A DNA stretch of 64,000 nucleotides, taken from the NCBI GenBank assembly GCA_030765605.1, contig JAVCCG010000133.1, forward strand, positions 15,139 through 79,138, in the 5' to 3' direction. Positions within the stretch are counted from its first letter, which is position 1. Every line of letters starts with the position of its first letter. The DNA comes from Candidatus Alcyoniella australis. Its GTDB lineage: Bacteria > Lernaellota > Lernaellaia > JAVCCG01 > Alcyoniellaceae. A program made the position numbers and the translations under genes. This document shows positions 10,169-19,249 of the stretch, in pieces. The notes beneath the pieces were generated by a model that was not told the origin of the DNA, searched no databases, and worked only from the letters and a program-made list of their open reading frames with translations.

Positions 10169-11215
10169 TTAGCACTTCATCGGGCAGCGGCCGATCTTCT
10201 CGCGGGTGATCAGGCCCGCTAGACGACCTTGATCGATAACCGGCAGGGCGAAGAGGTTGCTGTTGCGCATCCGCCGCAGCACATCCACCAGCGGCTCGGC
10301 CGGGCTCGCCGGCTGGGGAATCTGGCGCACGATGTCGCTTACTCGCACGTCGAACTCCTCGCGCTTGAGCGCGGGAATCAGGTCGACCCGCGAGACCATG
10401 CCCACCAGGCGTCCCTGGTCGATTACCGGCACGTCCTCCTGCATCGTGTGGCGCAGGCTCGAGGACAGGGAGCCCAGGGTTTCCTCGGGAGTGGTCCAAT
10501 AGACCGGCGCGAGCATTGCGCGCCAGGCGGGGATGTCCTTTAACGTGCGCTCGAGCTCGGCCTCCTGACGCTCGGCATTGGCCCCGAGGTAAACGAAGAC
10601 CGCGATCAGCATCAGGAAGAAGTTGCCGCTGAACAGACCGATCACGCCGAAACCGATGGCAACCACTTGGCCAACCTTGCCCGCCACTTCCGTGCCCCAG
10701 GTGTGTCCTTTGGCTGAAGCCAGGATGCCGCGCAGAATGCGGCCACCGTCCATCGGCAGGGCTGGAACCAGGTTGAATGCTCCGAGAAAACCGTTAATAA
10801 ACGCCAGGGTGGACAGATAATGGGTCAAGTAGCTCTCGGCGCCCAACGTGAAGTACGAGCCTGCGGCGATTCCGCCGAGCAGCAGGGCCAGGCCGAAACT
10901 AGTCAGCGGTCCGGCGGCCGCGACCACGATCTCGCCTGAGGGCTTGGTCGGCATGCGATCGAGTGCAGCCACTCCGCCGATAGGCAGCAAGGTGATGCTG
11001 CGGGTGTTGATGTCGTAACGCCGCGCGGTCAGCGCGTGGCCCAATTCATGAATCACCACGCCCACGAACACGCCGAGTACGATCAGCAATCCCTCGGGTC
11101 CGCCAAATCCGGTGCTGGCCGGGCTCAGCAGTACGAACAGCAGCAGCAAGAAGAACGTCAGGTGAATTCTTATTGGAATTCCAGATATTTGCATTATCGT
11201 GAACGACCACTTCAC
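10169..11215 (-). CDS. Site-2-type (M50) membrane metalloprotease with CBS pair
   Basis: 348 residues. The zinc motif HELGH lies in the helix VVIHELGHALTARRY (about 55-69). The second metal ligand motif is in LVPALPMDGGRILRG (about 152-166). Several membrane helices surround them, and a C-terminal tandem CBS domain (about 235-345) follows. This is the rhomboid-unrelated SpoIVFB/Rv2625-like group, which cleaves substrates within the membrane; CBS domains usually sense adenine nucleotides. The GTG start at 11215 is preceded by GAGGAGAGG. The gene ends only about 40 bases from parS site 2. Its substrate is unknown. Confidence 0.88.
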   Translation of the reverse strand: MKWSFTIMQISGIPIRIHLTFFLLLLFVLLSPASTGFGGPEGLLIVLGVFVGVVIHELGHALTARRYDINTRSITLLPIGGVAALDRMPTKPSGEIVVAAAGPLTSFGLALLLGGIAAGSYFTLGAESYLTHYLSTLAFINGFLGAFNLVPALPMDGGRILRGILASAKGHTWGTEVAGKVGQVVAIGFGVIGLFSGNFFLMLIAVFVYLGANAERQEAELERTLKDIPAWRAMLAPVYWTTPEETLGSLSSSLRHTMQEDVPVIDQGRLVGMVSRVDLIPALKREEFDVRVSDIVRQIPQPASPAEPLVDVLRRMRNSNLFALPVIDQGRLAGLITREKIGRCPMKC

Positions 11216-11390
11216 TGGAACCTCTCCTCTTTTTATTCAACTCACTAGACAACAATATAGTGACGAAGTTGCGGATATTCAACCATGACGCAGATCAGAA
11301 GGACGAAGATTTATAAAATAACCCGGGCCGGGCTTGAGCATTGACGCGCTGCTTAGCATGAATTAATGTAATCGGCAATAAGAATCGAGA

Positions 11391-12593
11391 TTGGACGTGT
11401 TGGGAAACAAACCCTCCAGACGCCGTTTTTTACGCATGTGCAGCTACAGCGCACTGGCCGTGTCGCTGACGGGCTGCAACGATCAAGATGAGAGCTCAAG
11501 CGCGCGCGGCGGGGGAGACGACGACGATTCACCCTATCAAGCGGATCAGGCTGGCATTGGCAGAAGCTTCGACGCCGACTGCCCGAACGTAACGCTCCGG
11601 CTAGAGGATGGACGGATCTCGCACTGCGGATTCAACCCATACGACCTCAACGGCGACGGGCCGTTTATCACGGATTGCCCACAAGATTATTTTGATTTCT
11701 GCAATCTGGCCGGGGATTACGCGCAACCGTGCAAGGCTGAGGACATCGCGGATTTGCTGCAGCGCATCGCCACGGGCGAGGTGGACCCGTCCGACCCGCT
11801 GGACACTAACGAGTTGCAGCATGAGCTTTGCACGCGGCTCAACATCGAGTTTTTACTGGACAATTTCGACTCGCGGCCGTTGACCGTGACCACCACCAGG
11901 GTCGAGCGCTATGCTGACTATGAGCTGCGCTCGTTGTTGTTCGAGGACGAGTTCGTCGGCGAGTTCAACGGTTTCCTGCTGCTGCCCAATGATGCGTGCA
12001 ACGTACCGGCGGTGGTCGTCTCTCCCGGACACGCCGGCAGTTCCAAAGCCTGGATCGATGTCTATTTCGGCAATTATTTGCCGCAAAACGGCTATGCCTT
12101 GTTGGCGCTTTCCATGCGCTGTATGGCTGCGCCCAATGTGCCGGCAGAATACGATGTGACCCGTGCCCTGACCCTCGATGGCTTCACGTTTATCGGACTG
12201 CAGGTCTATGAACAGTTGCTGGGATTGAAGTACCTGCGCTTCCTGGGTTGCCGCGATGTCGCTGTCGACGGCAACCGCCTGGGACTGATCGGCCACTCGG
12301 GCGGCAGTACTGTCGGCAACTTGCTGATTCGTGCAGCGCCGGAGGCGGTAAAGGTTTATATCTCTGATTTTAAAAGTGAATATATCAACAGCGGTGAGAG
12401 CTGGAATCTCGGTAAAGTACCCCATGACTTTGCGCCTGGGGCCTGGCAGCTACACTATCTGATCAACAATTTTGATACCGCGACCATGCCTGTGCTCGAG
12501 CTGCCCTACGGCTATGCCGAGGATGGACAGTCAATACCCGATGGCACGCGGCGGATAATCGAGTTTTTGGATCAGGAGTTGAAAAAGCGATAG
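11391..12593 (+). CDS. Exported alpha/beta-hydrolase lipoprotein (Tat-type signal)
   Basis: 400 residues. The N-terminus carries a twin-arginine-like motif (SRRRFLRM) and then a hydrophobic stretch ending in a lipobox (LTGC), so the protein is probably Tat-exported and lipidated. A short Gly/Asp spacer follows. The C-terminal half has an alpha/beta-hydrolase fold with the nucleophile elbow GLIGHSGGS and an oxyanion region (VVVSPGHAGS). It is probably an esterase or peptidase of unknown substrate. Start codons are weak: TTG 11391 or GTG 11397. The gene converges on the acyl-CoA ligase with 7 bases between stops. Confidence 0.75.
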   Translation: MDVLGNKPSRRRFLRMCSYSALAVSLTGCNDQDESSSARGGGDDDDSPYQADQAGIGRSFDADCPNVTLRLEDGRISHCGFNPYDLNGDGPFITDCPQDYFDFCNLAGDYAQPCKAEDIADLLQRIATGEVDPSDPLDTNELQHELCTRLNIEFLLDNFDSRPLTVTTTRVERYADYELRSLLFEDEFVGEFNGFLLLPNDACNVPAVVVSPGHAGSSKAWIDVYFGNYLPQNGYALLALSMRCMAAPNVPAEYDVTRALTLDGFTFIGLQVYEQLLGLKYLRFLGCRDVAVDGNRLGLIGHSGGSTVGNLLIRAAPEAVKVYISDFKSEYINSGESWNLGKVPHDFAPGAWQLHYLINNFDTATMPVLELPYGYAEDGQSIPDGTRRIIEFLDQELKKR

Positions 12594-12600
12594 GCGGCGG

Positions 12601-14391
12601 TCAATCGTTGTACATCGCATCGATCAGATCTTTGTAGCGTTGATTGACCACGTTGCGCTTGACCTTCTGGGTGGGCGTAACCTCGCCGCGCTCGATGGTC
12701 AGCTCCTCACCGAGCATTTGGAAGCGCTTGATTGTCTCGTAGCGCGGCAGGTCGGCGTTGACCTTGTCGACCATGCTTTGCACGAACTCGAGCACCATGG
12801 GGTGGTGTACCAGCTCACGCGGCTCGATTTTGCCGATTCCCGTGGTCTTGGCCCACTGAACGATCTCGTCCGGGTCCAGAGCGATCAGTGCGCTCAAATA
12901 TTTACGCCGGTCGCCGATGACCACGGCTTGGCTTATATAACCAGTTGATTTTAAAGCATTTTCTATCGGTTGCGGTGCGATATTCTTCCCCCCGGCCGTG
13001 ACGATGATGTCCTTTTTCCGGTCGGTGATCCGCAGGAAGCCATCGTCGTCGATCACGCCGATATCGCCGGTGAGGAAATATCCCTGATCGTCAAAGGCCT
13101 CGGCAGTGGCCTCGGGGTCGTTGTAATATTCGCTGAAGATCGATTCGCCACGCACGCAGATCTCGCCGTCCGCTGCAATTTTGATCTCCACACCGTCGAT
13201 GACCTGTCCCACCGTGCCAAATCGCAGGCTATCGGGTCGGTTGACCGTGCAGGGGGCGGCGGTTTCGGTCAGGCCGTAGCCCTCGAGGATCGTCAGGCCG
13301 CAGGCGTCGAAAAACTCGATGATTTCAACCGAAAGCGGAGCGCCTCCGCTGATCATTGTCCGCACGCGGCCGCCGAAAACCTGCTGGATCTTGTTGTAGA
13401 CCAGCTTCTGGGCCAGTCCGTGCTGGAGATTGAGTCCCAGGGGAATGGCCTTGTTGTCGCGGTTTAGCTCTGACCAGCGTTTGCCCACACTGACCGCCCA
13501 GTTGAAGATCGCCCGACGTCGGGGATTGGCGCGGGAGATCTCGGCCAGTACGCGGGCGTGGATCTTCTCGTAGAGCCGCGGGACCATACTGAAGGTCGTG
13601 GGCCGGACCTCTTGGAAGTTTTCCACCAATTTATCCAGGCTCTCGGCGTAGGCACCGCTGATGCCGATGTAGACCCCGGCGTAGTTGCTGGTGCGCTGGA
13701 GGATGTGCGCCAGTGGGAGCACCACAAGGCCCAGGTCGTCGGGCCTGATGCCCACGGCCTCGACCGAAGCCTTCATCACCGCGAGCATCGTACGGTGGGT
13801 CAGCACCACCCCTTTGGGATCGCCCGTGGTGCCCGAGGTATAGACGATGATCGCCTTATCCTCAGGCTTGATCGATGCCAGAGTCTCGTCGAACCATTGC
13901 CGCAGCTCGCCCTCGTAGAGCGACTTTCCCAGGTCCAACGCGTTGTCGAATGAAATCAGTTCCAGGCCCTGGGCCTGGGGCGGCTCGCCGTTGAACAGCA
14001 CAATTCGTTTGAGCGTGGGCATCTGCTCGCGGGCGTTGATCAGCTTTTGCGCTTGGTCTACATCCTCGACAAAGCACGTGCCGACCAAGGCGTGGTTGAC
14101 GATGAACGCGCACTGTTTTGCAGTCGATGTCTCGTAGATGCCGATGGTGATCAAGGCGGCGGCCATCACGCCCATGTCGGCCGTGGACCACTCGAGGTTC
14201 GAGTGGGAGATCACGCCGACACGGTCGCCGCGCTGATGACCCCAGTGGTGCAGTGCACAGGAGACGTAGCGCGCATTGAGCTGGGTGGTGGCGTGCGGCT
14301 GTTCGATCCATGTGCCGTCGCGCTTGACCAGGGCATACCCCTGACGGCCTTCGCTCTCGAACAGGGCTGACGGGACGCTATTATATTCCAT
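12601..14391 (-). CDS. Long-chain fatty acyl-CoA synthetase (AMP-forming)
   Basis: 596 residues of the ANL superfamily, which activate a fatty acid with ATP and CoA through an acyl-adenylate. The P-loop-like motif YTSGTTGDPKGV (about 183-194), the A5 motif EGYGLTE (about 367-373), the adenylate-binding TGDIG (about 445) and the DRKKDIIV hinge (about 457-464) are all present, so it should be active. Length and the SNY..H gate region resemble the FadD15/ACSL-like group. GGAGGTTGC precedes the ATG. It may feed lipid synthesis or beta-oxidation; no other fatty-acid genes are adjacent. Confidence 0.9.
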   Translation of the reverse strand: MEYNSVPSALFESEGRQGYALVKRDGTWIEQPHATTQLNARYVSCALHHWGHQRGDRVGVISHSNLEWSTADMGVMAAALITIGIYETSTAKQCAFIVNHALVGTCFVEDVDQAQKLINAREQMPTLKRIVLFNGEPPQAQGLELISFDNALDLGKSLYEGELRQWFDETLASIKPEDKAIIVYTSGTTGDPKGVVLTHRTMLAVMKASVEAVGIRPDDLGLVVLPLAHILQRTSNYAGVYIGISGAYAESLDKLVENFQEVRPTTFSMVPRLYEKIHARVLAEISRANPRRRAIFNWAVSVGKRWSELNRDNKAIPLGLNLQHGLAQKLVYNKIQQVFGGRVRTMISGGAPLSVEIIEFFDACGLTILEGYGLTETAAPCTVNRPDSLRFGTVGQVIDGVEIKIAADGEICVRGESIFSEYYNDPEATAEAFDDQGYFLTGDIGVIDDDGFLRITDRKKDIIVTAGGKNIAPQPIENALKSTGYISQAVVIGDRRKYLSALIALDPDEIVQWAKTTGIGKIEPRELVHHPMVLEFVQSMVDKVNADLPRYETIKRFQMLGEELTIERGEVTPTQKVKRNVVNQRYKDLIDAMYND

Positions 14392-14637
14392 TGCAACCTC
14401 CGGCGCTGCCCGCCAGTTTAGTCTCGATCATTAGGTTAGTCCATTGCTCGGATTTCCCCGATGTTATGTTTTGTGAATCACCGCTTGAATGATAGAGTTA
14501 ACAACCAAAAACCTCGATCCGTAATACATAGAGATTCTCCATCCAACATTGACGTCGGGATCGCAGCATCTCGACGTTGCAGGCCTTGACGAAGATCAAG
14601 CAGGCCAGGGTGGAGACGACGACCGAGGAGACCGCCG

Positions 14638-14895
14638 ATGGATGATTGGAAGAGTCTTCATAGTACATCCCAGAACGGCTCGGGCGGCAGGATCATTATC
14701 TACTCGATGCTCTCGTCGGCGATCGCGTTGATGGCCCTGGCCGTGCTGCTGGCAAACGGTACTCTGGGCGCGCCGCCGTGGCTGCTGACCATGGGAGTCG
14801 GCTCCGGTGCGCTGATCCTGATTTTCGCCCTGACGGCCTTTGGCCTGTCGGTGGGTGCCGGCTTGCTTTCCTACCTGCGCTACCGCGGCCGTTAA
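14638..14895 (+). CDS. Small two-helix membrane protein
   Basis: 85 residues with a polar start, two hydrophobic segments (about 21-42 and 50-77) and a basic end (YLRYRGR). A ribosome binding site (GAGGAG) lies 8 bases before the ATG, and a terminator follows. No family is recognised. The 246-base gap before it (14392-14637) holds no gene that I can support, though part of it (14560-14630) has coding-like base composition. Confidence 0.65.
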   Translation: MDDWKSLHSTSQNGSGGRIIIYSMLSSAIALMALAVLLANGTLGAPPWLLTMGVGSGALILIFALTAFGLSVGAGLLSYLRYRGR

Positions 14896-14903
14896 TAAGC
14901 AAA

Positions 14904-14928
14904 GGGCAGGTCCCGGCGGGACCTGCCC
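14904..14928. terminator. Bidirectional terminator hairpin
   Basis: A perfect 11-bp stem GGGCAGGTCCC/GGGACCTGCCC with a 3-base loop lies between convergent genes. The T-rich side (TTTGCTTATT) is on the minus strand, so it mainly suits the response-regulator gene. Confidence 0.75.
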
Positions 14929-14954
14929 CTATTGAACATCTGGTTTGGCTGGAA

Positions 14955-15623
14955 TCAGTCGGAACGGCGGCGCATCAAGCTGAGCTTCAGCCCGTGCTTG
15001 CGCATCATCGCCTGGAAGTTCGGTCGCTGCATGCCGACCTGTTTGGCTGCCTTGGTTACGTTGTATTCGTTGCGCTGCAGCGCATCGACCACGAACGCCT
15101 TTTCGATCGGCACGACGGCGCTTTCGCGCAGCACCTTTTTGGCGCGCTTGAGCTGCTGGCTGTCGACGGGGACCTTGTCGGGCATGTTGGCCATGACAGT
15201 ATCCGGGCCGCGTAGCTCGAGCTGCTCGGAGAGCTTGAGCTTGGCCAGCTTGAGCTGGCGGACTTCCAGTGCGCGCTCGGCGGCGACCATCAGCTCCTCG
15301 TTCATGAACGGGCGTACGAGCATCTGGCAGGAGTGGTCCTTGAGCATCTCAAGCGATCCTCCCAGATCCTGCTCGTTGATCATCGCGATCACGGCGATGT
15401 TCGGCTGGACGTTGAAGACCTTCTTGATCAGCTCACCGCCCTTGTAACCGTTCATTCCCAGGTCTACTACCGCGATGTCGAACCCACCGCTCTCCAGCGA
15501 CTTTAAAAGTTCGTCGCTGACCGGAGTGGCTACTACTTTCTCGACACGGCCCTTGAGGGCGTCCATCAACATCCCGGCGAGGCTGACTTCACTGTCGCCG
15601 ACAATTATCCTGATTCGCTCCAT
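14955..15623 (-). CDS. Response regulator with Fis-type DNA-binding domain
   Basis: 222 residues. An N-terminal receiver domain (about 1-120) has acidic residues near its start (GDSEV) and a putative phospho-acceptor Asp in IAVVDLGM (about residue 53). The C-terminus is a Fis/NtrC-type helix-turn-helix (NVTKAAKQVGMQRPNFQAMM). It resembles an NtrC regulator without the AAA+ sigma-54 module, so it should bind DNA but not activate sigma-54 by itself. The start at 15623 is set by AGAAGGAGC upstream; the longer frame to 15677 lacks a site. No histidine kinase is adjacent. The long AT-rich upstream region may hold its control sites. Confidence 0.82.
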   Translation of the reverse strand: MERIRIIVGDSEVSLAGMLMDALKGRVEKVVATPVSDELLKSLESGGFDIAVVDLGMNGYKGGELIKKVFNVQPNIAVIAMINEQDLGGSLEMLKDHSCQMLVRPFMNEELMVAAERALEVRQLKLAKLKLSEQLELRGPDTVMANMPDKVPVDSQQLKRAKKVLRESAVVPIEKAFVVDALQRNEYNVTKAAKQVGMQRPNFQAMMRKHGLKLSLMRRRSD

Positions 15624-15970
15624 TGAATGCTCCTTCTGCTGAAACAAATAATTTTGTTCGCCAATGTAATGCAACATCAGTGCCGTTTGCGTTTTTACAA
15701 GATATTTATTGCAACTGTATATTAACCCTGGATTTTATGCAAAAGAAAATCATGACTTAAAATGCCAATAATGTAATTAATGTAACATTAAAGAGTCACG
15801 TTGTCTCAATTATGGTGCATAAAACGCTGGAAAAGGTCAAGGAAGGCTCCGATGCTTAATACTTAAATAAACACAAAAAACAATGGTTTATTATCGATGT
15901 GGTCGAGAATAGCTCTTTTTTTTAACCTTCTGACGCATAAATTTCCTTAACATCAAGAAGGTTCGTATAT
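15624..15970. other. AT-rich upstream region of the response regulator
   Basis: About 350 non-coding bases, much more AT-rich than the surroundings. I see short inverted repeats (TAATGT..ACATTA near 15768-15789; AACCTTC..GAAGGTT near 15924-15963) and an eight-T run near 15914. None is convincing as a terminator or riboswitch. It could be a regulatory or transferred segment. Confidence 0.4.
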
Positions 15971-15974
15971 TTAG

Positions 15975-16350
15975 AATGAGACATTACGATTTGAAGGATC
16001 GCCAGCCTGCAAATGGGAAGAGGGCGGGAGGAGGGATAATATTGCGGTTAACAATATTGTATGGAGGCTCGCGGAAAGCTGATTTGAGCAGCGGCAAGGT
16101 GCGCGAACAACGCTGGTTGCAATGCGATGACTCGCCCCACGACAGCGCCCTTGGAGGCGGCTTGGAGTCGCTACAAAACACGCGCAGTACGCTGGTTGTA
16201 ATGCCAATATCCACTCCGCAGCGAAAGTAGGGTGGTGGGTAATAGTGCCGCTACAAAACACGCGCAGTACGCTGGTTGTAATGCCAAGATCCACTCCGCG
16301 GCGAAAGTAGGGTGGTGGGTAATAGTATTGAGCAACAATATTCCCACAAT
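15975..16350. repeat. Repeat family B, locus 1 (several degenerate half-units)
   Basis: At least three related units of the family-B sequence: a degenerate one (about 15985-16060), another around 16090-16140, and two clean ones in tandem. Each clean unit runs from AAAACACGCGCAGTACGCTG through GATCCACTCCGCGGCG to a GGGTAATA..AATATT end. The AATATT-type ends near 16038, 16056 and 16338 match the centre of locus 2. No protein is encoded. Confidence 0.75.
16169..16326. repeat. 80-bp tandem direct repeat (two units)
   Basis: 16169-16246 and 16249-16326 are identical at 76 of 78 positions, with a period of 80 bp. The near identity implies a recent duplication of one family-B unit. There are only two units, with no spacers. 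Confidence 0.9.
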
Positions 16351-16371
16351 ATTTCAGGATAGTTGTCGGGC

Positions 16372-16400
16372 TTGACTTGGGCGCGTGTCTCTGCTAATTT
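16372..16400 (+). promoter_or_regulatory. Candidate promoter of the rnf operon
   Basis: TTGACT (16372-16377), a 17-base spacer and TAATTT (16395-16400) lie 70 bases upstream of rnfA and just outside the repeat array. By inspection only. Confidence 0.5.
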
Positions 16401-16470
16401 TTGGCGCGTTTCAGGCACCCCGCCGCCCGCTGAAATACGTATGATAACCACTAGAGTTTAAGACAGCATT

Positions 16471-17046
16471 ATGGGCACCCTACTGCTGGTCATCGTCTCT
16501 GCCGTTCTGGTCAACAACTTTGTCTTGGCGAAATTCCTCGGGATTTGCCCGTTCCTGGGCGTGTCGCGCAAGGTCGAGACCGCCCTGGGAATGTCGATGG
16601 CCGTGCTGTTCGTGATGACCGTGGCCGGCGTTGTCACCTATTTCGTGCAGCAGGTGTTGGTCCGTTTCCAGATCGAGTACCTGCAGACCATCGCTTTTAT
16701 TCTGGTAATCGCCACCTTGGTGCAACTGGTCGAGATCGTATTGCAGAAGATCTCGCCGGCGCTGTACCAGGCACTGGGAATCTTCCTGCCGCTGATCACC
16801 ACCAACTGCGCGGTGCTCGGCGTGGCCGTAATCAACGTACAAAAGGATTACGACTTCGTCACCACGCTGGTGCACAGTCTGGGCGCGGCCATCGGCTTCG
16901 GTCTGGCGCTGGTGCTGTTTGCCGGCATCCGCGAGCGAATCGAGAGCGCGGATGTGCCTGAGAGCTTCAAAGGCACGGCCCTGGCCCTGGTTACCGCCGG
17001 ACTGCTGAGCTTGGCGTTCATGGGCTTCAGCGGCCTGGTGCGCTGA
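16471..17046 (+). CDS. rnfA: Rnf complex subunit RnfA
   Basis: 191-residue integral membrane subunit with six helices and the family N-terminus ([21 protein letters not shown]) and the conserved [12 protein letters not shown] segment (about 109-120). The conserved Cys residues in GICPFLG and TTNCAVLG correspond to the ligands of the intramembrane iron-sulfur centre shared by RnfA and RnfE. Rnf couples electron flow between ferredoxin and NAD to ion pumping. This is the first gene of the operon. The order ABCDGE is that of proteobacterial rnf/rsx clusters and differs from the clostridial CDGEAB. Confidence 0.95.
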   Translation: MGTLLLVIVSAVLVNNFVLAKFLGICPFLGVSRKVETALGMSMAVLFVMTVAGVVTYFVQQVLVRFQIEYLQTIAFILVIATLVQLVEIVLQKISPALYQALGIFLPLITTNCAVLGVAVINVQKDYDFVTTLVHSLGAAIGFGLALVLFAGIRERIESADVPESFKGTALALVTAGLLSLAFMGFSGLVR

Positions 17047-17057
17047 GGGACGCGCGC

Positions 17058-17915
17058 GTGCTGGCCTCGATCCTGACCCTGACGATCCTGGGACTGACCG
17101 CGGCTCTGGGCCTGGCCATCGCCAAGAAGAGCTTTGCGGTCCAGCGCGACCCGCGGGTCGAGCAACTGATGCCGATCCTGCCCGGGGTCAACTGCGGCTC
17201 GTGCGGCTATCCGGGCTGCAACGGGTTTGCCGAGGCCCTGGCCGCAGGCAAGGCCGAGATCAACCAGTGCCCGGTGGGCGACGCGGAGCTCAAGCGTCAG
17301 ATCGCGCAGATCCTGGGCGTGGACTACTCCGCGGCCCAGCGCCGCGTGGCGCTGATCATCTGCGGCGGGACCTTTACCCACGCCAAGCACGGCTACGAGT
17401 ACGACGGCGTGCGCTCGTGCCGCGCGGCCCAGCTCGTGCTCGGCGGCGACAAGGAGTGCCCCTACGGCTGTCTGGGCTACGGCGACTGCACCAAGGTCTG
17501 CCCCTTCGGCGCCATGGAGATCCGCCAGGGTGTGAGCTTCGTCAACGAGGAGCTGTGCACGGCCTGCGGCAATTGCATCCGCGTCTGCCCGCGCAACGTG
17601 ATCCGCCTGGTCGACTACCCGGTGGAGCGGGTACACGTGATGTGCAACAGCGTGGACAAGGGCGGCCTGGTGCGCAAGTACTGCGACGTGGGGTGCATCG
17701 CCTGCACCAAGTGCGTCAAGGCCTGCCCCGAGGGGGCGATCGTCTTTGAGAACAACCTGGCGCGTGTCGACTATTCCAAATGCACGCGTTGCGGCGAGTG
17801 CGTCAAAGTCTGCCCGACCCACGCGATCATCGACCTCGATCCCGAGGGGACGTCGCATCTTGCGCAAGTAGAACCGTCGACGCGTCAACCCGATCAGGCC
17901 CAGGCCGCGGGATGA
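17058..17915 (+). CDS. rnfB: Rnf complex subunit RnfB (multi-ferredoxin)
   Basis: 285 residues. An N-terminal membrane anchor (about 1-22) precedes a four-Cys cluster domain (NCGSCGYPGCNGFAEAL.., about 45-75) of the RnfB/CO-dehydrogenase type. Further [4Fe-4S] motifs follow: CPYGCLGYGDCTKVCP, CTACGNCIRVCP, CDVGCIACTKCVKACP and CTRCGECVKVCP. This is longer than the roughly 190-residue E. coli RsxB with its two ferredoxin motifs, and resembles the longer versions of anaerobes. It is the likely ferredoxin entry point. The GTG start at 17058 has a modest upstream site. The stop overlaps the rnfC start (ATGA). Confidence 0.94.
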   Translation: MLASILTLTILGLTAALGLAIAKKSFAVQRDPRVEQLMPILPGVNCGSCGYPGCNGFAEALAAGKAEINQCPVGDAELKRQIAQILGVDYSAAQRRVALIICGGTFTHAKHGYEYDGVRSCRAAQLVLGGDKECPYGCLGYGDCTKVCPFGAMEIRQGVSFVNEELCTACGNCIRVCPRNVIRLVDYPVERVHVMCNSVDKGGLVRKYCDVGCIACTKCVKACPEGAIVFENNLARVDYSKCTRCGECVKVCPTHAIIDLDPEGTSHLAQVEPSTRQPDQAQAAG

Positions 17916-19249
17916 GGCTCTTCGAGTTCCCCGGCGGCGTCCACCCGGACGACCACAAGGAGCTGACGCGCTCCAAGCCGCTCGAGGCGCTGAGCGCGCC
18001 CGAGCTGCTCAACGTGTCGATGGCTCAACACCTGGGCGCCCCGGCCCAGCCGTTGGTCAAGCCCGGAGAACGGGTGCTGGTCGGCCAAAAGATCGGCGAG
18101 CCGCGCGGCTTCATCTCGGCGGCGGTTCACAGCCCGGTCAGCGGCAAGGTCAAACGCCTGACCCAGGTGCCGCACCCGGAGCTCGGCCGTTGCCAGGCGG
18201 TGCTGATAGAGAACGACGGCGAGGACGAGCGCGGCTATCAGCCGCCCGAGCGTCCGTGGTCCGAGCTCGAGCCCAAACGCTTGGTCGAGCTGCTGGCCGA
18301 GGCCGGAGTCGTGGGCCTGGGCGGCGCAACCTTCCCCTCGCACGTCAAGCTCTCGCCGCCGGAGAACAAGCCGATCGACACGGTGATTCTCAACGGCGTG
18401 GAGTGCGAGCCGTACTTAACCTCGGACCATCGGCTGATGCTCGAACGGCCCGACGACGTGGTCCTAGGACTTAAAATTGTCCGCAGCATACTGGGGGCCA
18501 AGCAGGCGCTGATCGCCGTGGAGTCCAACAAGTCCGACGCCGCGGCCAAACTCTCGGCCAAGCTGATCCACGGCGACAGCGGGATCGAGATCGTAGTCCC
18601 GCGGGTCCGCTATCCCCAGGGCGCCGAAAAGCAGCTGATCTACGCCTGCACCAAACGTCGCGTGCCCAACGGCGGCCTGCCGATGGACGTGGGCTGCGTT
18701 GTGCACAACGTGGGCACCGCCGTGGCGATCCGCGACGCGCTGGTCGATGGGCGACCGCTGATTTCGCGCGCGTTGACGATCACCGGCATGGGGGTCGACA
18801 CTCCCAAAAACCTGTTAGCGGCCATCGGCACGCCACTGAGCGCGCTGGTCGATGCCTGCGGCGGACTGAAGAGCGGCACAGTTAAGGTGATCAGCGGCGG
18901 CCCGATGATGGGCATCGCGCTGGGCACGTTGGACCAGCCGATGATCAAGAGCACCGGCGGGCTGCTGTGCCTGACCGCTTCGGAGACCTTCAAGCCCGAG
19001 CAGGGTCCGTGCATCCGTTGCGGCCGCTGCATTCGCGCCTGCCCGATGCGGTTGCAGCCGACCCTGATCGCCGCCCGCACTAAACTCGACGACTTCGACG
19101 AGTGCCTGCGGATCGGTGCGCGCGATTGTATGGAATGCGGTTGCTGCGCCTATAGCTGCCCGGCGGGCATCCCGCTGGTGCAGTACATCAAACTTGCCAA
19201 GTCCGAGATCGCGCAGCTACAGCGCCGCCGCAAAGAGGAGGCGAGGTGA
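17912..19249 (+). CDS. rnfC: Rnf complex subunit RnfC (NADH-binding)
   Basis: 445-residue peripheral subunit that binds NADH and FMN. The N-terminal PGGVHPDDHK, the glycine-rich GVVGLGGATFPSHVKL (about 133-148, nucleotide/flavin binding) and two C-terminal four-Cys clusters (CIRCGRCIRACP about 367-378, CMECGCCAYSCP about 405-416) are all intact. The longer upstream frame overlaps rnfB and was rejected in favour of the ATG at 17912, which overlaps the rnfB stop. The stop is coupled to rnfD as GTGA. Confidence 0.95.
   Translation: MRLFEFPGGVHPDDHKELTRSKPLEALSAPELLNVSMAQHLGAPAQPLVKPGERVLVGQKIGEPRGFISAAVHSPVSGKVKRLTQVPHPELGRCQAVLIENDGEDERGYQPPERPWSELEPKRLVELLAEAGVVGLGGATFPSHVKLSPPENKPIDTVILNGVECEPYLTSDHRLMLERPDDVVLGLKIVRSILGAKQALIAVESNKSDAAAKLSAKLIHGDSGIEIVVPRVRYPQGAEKQLIYACTKRRVPNGGLPMDVGCVVHNVGTAVAIRDALVDGRPLISRALTITGMGVDTPKNLLAAIGTPLSALVDACGGLKSGTVKVISGGPMMGIALGTLDQPMIKSTGGLLCLTASETFKPEQGPCIRCGRCIRACPMRLQPTLIAARTKLDDFDECLRIGARDCMECGCCAYSCPAGIPLVQYIKLAKSEIAQLQRRRKEEAR

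Noticed and set aside
16169-16326. CRISPR array
   Set aside because: Only two direct repeats of about 78 bp with a 2-base gap; no spacers, no cas genes, and the unit occurs elsewhere as a dispersed repeat.
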